64,000 bases of DNA from Acheta domesticus (taxonomy: Eukaryota > Arthropoda > Insecta > Orthoptera > Gryllidae): positions 69,396,984 to 69,460,983 of the forward strand of contig JAHLJT010003656.1 of assembly GCA_031308135.1 (NCBI GenBank), in the 5' to 3' direction. A model generated the notes under the pieces. It searched no databases and was not told the origin of the DNA. It saw only the letters and a list, made by a program, of their open reading frames with translations. Both the position numbers and the translations under genes were made by a program. Position 1 is the first letter of the stretch, and each line of letters begins with the position of its first letter. Shown here one piece after another: positions 56,703-64,000 of this stretch.

Positions 56703-58936
56703 TTCTATTAGAAAGAAATAGTTGCCATGACGTCTACCCCAACCCTCGTTCTTTAGATTATCGTTTCCACTAACATCCTAGGGATGTGAATATTTTGTTC
56801 TCCTTAGAAAAGACAAGAGAAAACTTGAAACGAAATATCTTAGACCTTTAGGCTAGTGACATGCGAACGTTGCAAAACGTACGTCGTTCACGTCCGTCAA
56901 TTTGACGTCCGTTAGTTGGCAGGCCCCACAGACACGATCACCACCACGCAACGGACGTCATTTGCCCCGTGGCGTTTTTAGCAAATATCGATACCACGAG
57001 GTTAGCGATTGTGTCACATTGGAATAAAACATAAAACAAAAGAAAAGGAGATGGTTGGTTCATTCCATTAATAGCGAGTAGCTTTTGAAGGTAACACTTT
57101 GTATCCTCTTTCAGAAATGCAACGACAGTGAAAATTTTGTTTTTTTTATTTTTTCCAATGGTCCGAGCCGTCTTTCAGACTATTGGTCTCAAAATTACAT
57201 GATCATTTTATATGGCGAGATAGACCTACCAATGTGAGGAGCTCTGCATCACGAAAGAGGAGAACAACGGCGAGGCTTTGTGCACTTTATAAATCGTACG
57301 TAGGTCAGCCAACTTGGAAGGAAATTCAGGTTAGACTAGAAGTAACAAATTATTTCGGCCGAAGCGATTACACCCACAAGATTCAAACAAGGAAACAAAA
57401 TTAAGAACATGGGAAATTTTCATTTAGTAACAGAGCAATTAGAGATTGGACCAGTTTACCCGCAGCAATTTTCAAAGCCTTTCCTCTAAGTGTCCTAAGT
57501 TAGAACAAGCTGAGAGTAATAGATGCTAAATGAGTAACTGAGTGTGGTGAAGTGCTGGTTAGTGTTATTCAAAGCAAAACAGTGTAGTGTAGTGCAGTGC
57601 AGTGAAGTATAGTGAATGCAATCAATACCTTTTTTCAATCTAATTAGCCAATATCTATATAGCTTGTATTGATTTGTAGTGTCACCAACATATAATTGTT
57701 GTGTATTATGGTGGAGTTGAAATAATTGTTATAACACTTAATATTAGAGATAGTATGATTATTTCATCGTTTTGTATTGTACACTTTCATTATTTTTTAT
57801 TATTATTGTAATTATTGTTAATTAACTGCTGCCGGGTTATATCCAATTGCAGTTCAAATAAATGTATGTATAACTAAAAGAAATGCTGGCACATGCACTT
57901 CGTTGATTAACGTTTCAATGTCGAATCTATTAATTTTTTGAGCGGAAAAACGTATACCGCTTATTCATTTATTTATTTGTCAAAAAACAGTAAAAACTGT
58001 ATATGACGTGTGGGGAAAGAGATTTATCTGCGCACATTTTCTTGAGGACCAAAATTTAAAAAAAAGAAAAACCGAAAATAAAAACCGAAAAAATGAATTT
58101 AGAAAATATTTATTTTAGAAAAATAAAAATATTTGAAAAATGTTTGTTCCCGAGTTATAGAAAATCAATCTCAACGGTAAATGAACTACAAGCAAAAGGA
58201 GTGCTTAACAAAAGGAGTGGCTTATTCAAGGCGGTTCAACGTACGTACATCGTACGTCGCTAGTACTCTTTGTTCTGCACTCAATGAATGCCTAAGAAGC
58301 TACCACGTCCGTCAGGAACAAGGAACGCATTTACTGGCTAACGTCCGCTGGTTGCTACGTGACGGACGTGGTTGACGAAGGTCGTCACTGCAGAGTGCTT
58401 AGGAGGAATTAGACCGATTATTTAATGAGAATGCTAGAAGACCGAATGGAAAAAATCTTCAACTACCACCCTAACGGAAAACAAGTGGGGATAGGTTAAT
58501 AAGGCGATGGAAGGCTTGAAGGCGACTCTTGAAGGAGGAACCGGCTAATACACTCAACCCATGATGATGATGATGATGATGATGTGCGACGACATCCATC
58601 CATGAAGAGTGCTGTCGAGCATCGTGTTGCGTGATTGCATCTGAAGCTTTGCAGACTGCGAAATCCTAGGATTGAATAGAGGCCTTATTAGATTTTAGAC
58701 ATCAACTGAATAGGTGAACCGACGGCTGCACTACCTGGTTGAGAATTCTGAGACGAGTTGATTAGATTGGTCGTTTTGTTAGGGTTTGGATCAGTTTCAG
58801 TTGGATATCGGAGCAATTTCTTTAACTATAGATCACGGAGCACTCTCCATACCGCCTTGCCCATCCTGTCTCCTTTCTCATTCTAAGAGCCGAGCAAAGA
58901 TCCTGCATCCCCACAGTATTTTGAAAAATACTGTGG
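56703..58936. other. Intergenic with a possible degenerate inverted-repeat element
   Basis: Opposed blocks rich in ACGTCCGT lie at about 56880-56960 and 58300-58375 (see findings). A (CAGTG)n-like patch lies near 57575-57615 and a (GAT)8 run at 58562-58585. No coding domain was recognised. Confidence 0.4.
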
Positions 58937-58940
58937 CAAC

Positions 58941-59286
58941 ACGACGTTGATGGTGTAATGATTAGCGTCTCGGACTGTTATACCAAGTTCGAGGGTTCAA
59001 ACCCGACGGAAGCCGTGGAAGGGTGAAAAAATCCTTCGTACCCCTTCCTTCGGAGAGGAAGTAAAGCCGGCTGTACCATGCTAGTAGATTTACTGAATGT
59101 AAAAGATTCTCAAGCCTAAATGAAGCCTCTGAGCTAAATTTAAATCGCCTGTTTCTTCGCCCAAGGAATACTTTCTTTCTCCGCTAGTTGATGAAAGGCG
59201 CGTAGCGAAATTTGCGTAGTCAGATGGAAGAGCAGGCCTCAGGGTCTGAGTCTTGCCACGTAAAACAAGGCATTAATTCGAATCAA
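58941..59286 (+). repeat. tRNA-derived SINE, family A, copy 2
   Basis: The head TGGTGTAATGATTAGC and a perfect B box GGGTTCAAACCC (about 58992-59003) are close to tRNA Asp/Glu-type sequence. The body is collinear with the 1.67-kb copy. The tail is ATTAATTCGAATCAACTCAA. It is better preserved than copy 1. Confidence 0.88.
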
Positions 59287-60215
59287 CTCAACACTTCGAA
59301 AATGCAATTTGAGTCTAAGACACGAAATGGGTTGTAACAGCGTCAGAATGAATGAAATGATATATACGCGAGGGATAATCCTAAATTTAAAAGATCAGCT
59401 GTTTTGGCCAGTAACCACAAAAATAATTAATCAAGTCGAACTTTTTCTGGCGGCTTGGCATATCATCTGAGTAGGGAAGTACAAGATCAAGACACTAGCA
59501 AAGTAAGGAACTGGAACCTCTCCAAAAAAATATTCTTGCTCATTTTGGTATAAACGTTTAAATTATGTAGTTATTGTAGCTTGTAATATTTCGTTAGAAA
59601 TTTTAAAAATAATGCAGTTATTGATTTTCTGATACTGTTTGTTTCTAGAAATGTTTGATGAAACTCATCAAACACTTTCCACAAATTAATCTTTCTTTCT
59701 AATTCCTCCTTTTCAAAAAAGCAACTTTGCTTTTAAATATCACTGAAATGCGTCAAATTATTGAATTTCAGTTTTAAAATTAGTTGCATATCGCACTAAT
59801 CAGTATTACATAATTCCTATAAATCCAGGAAGTTTTTTGATATTCTTAAACGTTTCTCCCTTTCCAGAACGCTGGGTCTTCTGATATTAATTTAGAACGC
59901 TTGGCTGGGGTTGATTGTACGAGATAGATTCGATGTCAACACTTGAGTATTTAAGCAGCACCAGCTCCATACGTCTTTGCGACAAGTACGCTTCCAACTC
60001 TGGCTAACCAGTTTACTCGAATAGAGGCGTTGTGGGCGACCAGAGTTAATAGGAGCGCGGCAGTGATCCGAGTTTCCGGATTCAAAGGGGCTCACTGATT
60101 ACAGAGCAGGAGGCACCTACGGAGAAGAGACGGAATGAAGATACGGTCCATTCTTACTAATAACATCTGTTACAGTCCTCTCTTGTTCGCTTCGTCGAGC
60201 GCATTAGAAACACTT
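59287..60215. other. Intergenic, no gene recognised
   Basis: No feature supported. The 67-codon minus ORF at 59892 has no motif. Confidence 0.4.
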
Positions 60216-60219
60216 CATA

Positions 60220-60545
60220 ACCTCCGGGGAGCCGACCCAGGGGGCCCACTCCCAAAACGAACGAAACGAAAGACGGAAATCGACCGTGCGGCGGCGGCGG
60301 CGGCGGTGGCGGTGGTGGCGGCGGCGGTGGCAACGGCGGTGGCGGCGGTGGTGGTGACGACGATGGCGGCGGTAGTGGTGGCGGCGGCGGCGGCGGCGGT
60401 GGTGATGGCAGCGGTGGCGGCGATTGTGGCAGTGGTGACGACGGCGGGCGTTGCCAGTGGCGAAGGCCGTGGCGGTGGCGGAGGCGGGGGCGAGGACGGC
60501 GACGGCGGTGGTGGCAGCGGGAGCCTCAAGAGGAAGCTCCATTAG
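60220..60545. repeat. GGC/GGT-rich simple repeat in a GC-rich islet
   Basis: A long imperfect (GGCGGTGGC)n / (GGCGAC)n tract from about 60288 to 60525. Reading frames give poly-Ala/Val, poly-Gly or His/Arg-rich peptides in both strands, so the 104-136 codon ORFs are artefacts of the repeat. Confidence 0.85.
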
Positions 60546-60639
60546 GCCGTCCCGCCGCATCCCCTCCACATGCAGCGCTCACAACTCCTGTGTTAGACGC
60601 ACAAAGGGATGCGTAGCTTCTGCGTATCCTGGAATCATA

Positions 60640-61032
60640 CTCTTGCAAGCTGCCATCTATCGCCGCCCAAAGTACATTTTTTGGCGTCTTAATTTTTCGG
60701 TTTCCTAATAGTAAAACGGAAATATTTAAGAATATTAAAGAACAGTAAAACATTGTTCTAAAGGGCAATTTTCTTGAAAAAATTTGGAGCCGTATTTAAG
60801 AAAATGGCAGCTTGCAAGAGAATGTGGCAAGTCCGAGTAGCTACCCGAAACCAAACGAAATAGAAAACTAATACGGGAAAGTCTGTGCCATTCTGTAGCA
60901 CCGCTAATTCGTTATCAGGGCCCGGCAGTTAATTTTTTTCCGCCAAAAATTCGCCGTTTTTTCCCGCAGCATTACATAACTTTCCCTATACTACGTATAT
61001 TATAATGGAGTATACGTATGTATACGGGAAAG
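60640..61032 (+). repeat. Hairpin-ended repeat family H, copy 7 (short)
   Basis: Carries a deleted module: the arm CTGCCATCTATCGCCGCCC near 60650, then GAAAGTCTGTGCCATTCTG and TAGCACCGCTA near 60876-60907. The conserved end follows: TATCAGGGCCCGGCAG and CCCGCAGCATTACATAAC. It ends in a hairpin (CTTTCCCTATACTACGTATA ... TATACGTATGTATACGGGAAAG region) at 61032, followed by TAAA. The junction between module and end is the same as in copy 4. Confidence 0.78.
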
Positions 61033-61658
61033 TAAAAATGACGGCGCATAAGCGTTAACTCTATTCATTTTATGATTTTATTTTAATTTAATATTTAAAC
61101 TATAAGACTGTTTAATAATATCAAGCAGCAAAACATCTAGAGGACACAAACTTTCTTTTAAGATTTCCAGATTATAAAGACGTCTGTCAGACGATGCAAC
61201 TAGTACTGAAACCTTCCTACAACCGCTTCCCCTCACCCAAAAAATGAGGGTCAGTTAATAAATTTATAAAATTTTTGCGCCATAGAAAAACGCTTTAATT
61301 TATTATAAGCCTGCAAATGATAAAAATAAATGTTTGAATTGACTTTCTATCACTGGCATACTTTCTATCACTGGAATTAAACGGAAAGCAAGCTTGTGGT
61401 ATCTAAAGATACAGAATGTCAAATTCAAAAACAAATGACATCCTCGGTCTAGATCTAGATAAAAAATAGAGGTTGGGTGCCAAACGGTTGGAATTGGTGA
61501 AAGTGGAAATGATTTAAACGTACATTTTTAACCCAACTAGAAGAAAATAGAAATACATTTCAAGACAAAAAGCTTAGAAAGTTAAATATGTCTTGAAATA
61601 CATTTACGTGAAAAGGCGAAATAAGTATTCGTCATAATTGTTATGTTTTCTTTATTTT

Positions 61659-61661
<3 letters not shown>

Positions 61662-61702
<41 letters not shown>
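61662..61702. repeat. (TA)20 microsatellite
   Basis: An uninterrupted TA run of about 40 bp. Confidence 0.97.
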
Positions 61703-61705
<3 letters not shown>

Positions 61706-62784
61706 AAAAGCCGAAGGCTATCTACAAAAATTACAGGTAAATTGCTTGTGCATTGGTCAACGCACAAATCTCGCAAATCGCAAAAATATTTTGCCTTATT
61801 CAACAAGACATACCACCAGAGTGCCTCGAGTTTGAGCTATACTAAACGGTGGCGAGAACTCCGGTGACGCCTCCAACATTTATTCGCCGCGGTCGGCGCA
61901 TACCGATAACAGGCCAAGTTTCGGCATCGTTCGTTCTCGATAATGGTAGTTCCGGAAATGGCATTCTCGGACACAGTAGTATCGGCGCGTCTGGTATCGC
62001 CGCCGGAAACGAACGGAACTGAGGGAGTTTTGTCCGGCTCTAACCTTCATTGTGTGACTAGCCGGTGAAATACACGTGTGATGTGCGAGTGCCTATTTCC
62101 GGTATACGCCGTTTTGACAGGCGTCGTCCAATAGACTACACCTTTGTAATTATATCAGTGATAATTTTGGTACTTTATTGGCTAATGTAAATAATAATGA
62201 ATACAAAATCCTTGACTTGTAGCGTTTAAGTTTTGTTCTGAACATTTAGCAATCATAACGGAACAATGGCGATCATAACAAAGATCGCGTGACGAAATAC
62301 TTTTGCAGACACTTCTCAAAAGCCGTGTGTGGACAGCACAAAACAAGTGTCTCCTGTGAGAGTCAGTCATTTAGGTGTATTTATAAAACCCTTTAAAATG
62401 TATTTTATAACTCCGTATCATACATGTTCAATCCATTAAATTTAGTATTTCATTGTAAAAATGAGTTTTTCTTCATTTTTACCCAAAATAGTCTGCCTGA
62501 CTTTGCCTATTTAATAATGCTTTTGCCTTCGTAATCTAGAGTTAAAGCTAACTCACGAAATTTAGTTGAGTAGAAAGCTCAAACTTCTTTCTAACCAAAA
62601 CCCCCAGTGTTGTAAATAAGTTTTTTGCGAGTTTCTAAATATCGGAGGCTTTAATGAAAATCGGAACTATACTATTTGCACTTTATTCTATTCGAGAAAA
62701 AGTTTGAGAAAAAATCGGTAATTTTCCAGAAAATGTTGATCTCTTAGTCATTTCTTGTGAAGTAACAACAATTTTAAAATCTTA

Positions 62785-62900
62785 ATTATGTCAGGGACGG
62801 CACATAGCTCCTATTCGTGACATACTTACCAAATTTGCGCTCAAAGGCTTCTAATCTGACTGAGTTATGCGTAACACTTCCATCCATCCAGACATAGCAA
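62785..62900 (+). repeat. Dispersed repeat shared with 35.59-35.75 kb
   Basis: See the 35.59-kb entry. The order of the shared blocks is the same, so this is a true second copy. Confidence 0.5.
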
Positions 62901-63483
62901 TTTTCGGATACAAGATTGCGTTTATTAGCTCTCCATTCAGACAGATGGGGGTCTTTTGGGGGGCGGATAGATGACGGGGGACAGTTGGGCGGCAGGTGAA
63001 GGATAGATGGGGGACAGTGGGGAAATGAAGGGGGACAGGTTGGGCTTGAATTATAATCTTAGGCAGTATTCTACAAAATACGAACTTTTTGGACATTGTT
63101 TTATGATTTAGCAGATGTAGATTTGGGTGCACCCTCTCCGTAGCATTGGTGGTAGAGAAAAGCACAGAATCTTAACCATCTTTGGAATGGCACTAATAGA
63201 CCTTAATGCTGACCTGTTTAAGAGTTACCGCTCAAAAGAATTTTAAACAAGGATTTTACGATAAAATACTTGGAATGTAGTACAGGAAGAAGAAAAAATT
63301 GAAGGAGGTGGAAGGAGCAAACAATTCTTTTAATGGGGTCAATGAAAATAAAATAGTTGAGACTCCATGATGTATAACCTCCAAGCTTGAGAACTGAGAA
63401 AGTGTCCACCTTAGTCGCAGCGTCTAACAAGGTCGGCTGTCTTTATTTCTAGTGTTCAATGCTTATAATTTTCCTGTCCTATG

Positions 63484-63760
63484 GTTCGACAGTCCGCTAA
63501 AGGCCTTTGCCAAGCAGCGGTGACCCAGCCTCCAGTCTCTTGGCCATAAGATAAGGGATTCTTGTGGTTAGCACGAATACATTCCTTCACCGTATATACT
63601 GGTTTTCATAACCTCAGAGTGGACTTTCTCATCGTCACACGACAATAGATACTGGGAAGTTTGAAAGGAAAGCACCCAGTAAGTTTACACGGCCGGCAAT
63701 CGAACACGGGGTTGCGCCGTGGAAAGTGTTTTGTGAACCAACGAGCCATCTAGTTGGGTA
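63484..63760 (-). repeat. tRNA-derived SINE, third type (C), minus strand
   Basis: Read on the minus strand, the head has AGATGGCTCGTTGGTTCAC (A-box-like) and TGTTCGATTGCC (B-box-like, about 63692-63703) at tRNA-like spacing. These are followed by a body unrelated to SINE-A and SINE-B. It is a single copy in this window, so its length is uncertain. A tRNA gene is excluded because the two halves do not form a cloverleaf and a long body follows. Confidence 0.6.
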
Positions 63761-64000
63761 CACGTTTATGCAAGGTTCCTTAAAGGATAAAGCTCGTGAA
63801 CACAAACTTCTTTATTAATCTAAAAATATCCGTTTTTTAGATTTTAGTACATAGCGCTATTTTAATCTACATCCTGTGATCGATTTATAGAGCCAAAGCG
63901 AAAATAAACATCTATACATGTTATGTTATAGGAAGTAGACACCTTTCATTTTTCGGCTCATCTTCTTTACAAATCGAGTGATAATCATTAAGAGTTGAGA
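63761..64000. other. Intergenic, nothing recognised
   Basis: Short AT-rich end of the window. Confidence 0.4.

Larger units (their letters stand above)
61033..63480. other. Intergenic, no gene recognised
   Basis: Includes a (TA)n microsatellite (61662-61702), a patch resembling family H units at about 62640-62760, and the dispersed repeat near 62785-62900. A CpG-containing stretch at 61.83-62.06 kb has no coding evidence. Confidence 0.4.

Noticed and set aside
58949..59010. Candidate tRNA gene
   Set aside because: A and B boxes are present, but no cloverleaf closes and a shared ~270-bp body follows, so it is a SINE head. The same applies to 27381, 35478, 41469 and 63692.
60135..60569. ORFs of 104-136 codons rich in Ala/Val, Gly or His/Arg
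   Set aside because: They are translations of the GGC/GGT simple repeat on both strands and carry no domain.

Overview
The window reads as a repeat-dominated, AT-rich intergenic region of a large invertebrate genome. Long polyneopteran-style tRNA-SINEs, mariner elements, R4/Dong-like retrotransposons, a Helitron end and CpG-rich islets point to an insect. The (ATTG)n-tailed SINE resembles what I recall from stick-insect assemblies, but that is an inference from memory. I found no convincing host protein-coding gene, rRNA, functional tRNA or CRISPR array. Nearly all coding signal belongs to transposable elements.

Layout. 1.67-2.0 kb: tRNA-like SINE (family A). 2.5-3.6 kb: first copy of a repeat family with a terminal hairpin (called H here). 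4.29-5.21 kb: internally deleted mariner. 6.0-7.33 kb: two Helitron 3' ends. 7.37-7.88 kb: apparent solo LTR. 12.7-13.3 kb: a small inverted-repeat element and a 50-bp palindrome. 14.0-17.55 kb: three 5'-truncated non-LTR retrotransposons with a restriction-like endonuclease, head to tail and joined by (TAA)n. 18.9-19.45 kb: CpG-rich islet with a 9-bp GC minisatellite. 21.7-24.4 kb: H copy split by a near-intact mariner. 25.7-29.3 kb: more H copies and SINE-B copies. 33.5-35.5 kb: palindromic TCAGTGA cluster, CpG islet and an inverted SINE-B pair. 37.76-38.78 kb: TIR element with a 7-bp target duplication. 38.9-44.0 kb: SINE-B copies, one interrupted by an H element, interleaved with CpG islets. 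47.6-48.6 kb: decayed LINE with RNase H. 51.07-51.85 kb: 28-bp minisatellite and CpG islet. 54.1-56.7 kb: foldback-like array of ~150-bp units. 58.9-59.3 kb: second SINE-A. 60.2-61.0 kb: GGC-rich repeat and H copy. 63.5-63.8 kb: third SINE type.

The most interesting item is family H. It has at least seven copies. One end is a hairpin whose stem sequence differs between copies but is always bounded by CTTTC and GAAAG. The other end carries an inverted-repeat module bounded by GGTGCTA and TAGCACC. One copy sits inside a SINE and lets the empty site and a TTTA target duplication be read directly. Elements nest in each other (mariner in H, H in SINE-B, retrotransposons in each other's TAA tails), which gives a relative insertion order. 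All boundaries were read by eye and are approximate unless a target duplication or inverted repeat fixes them.
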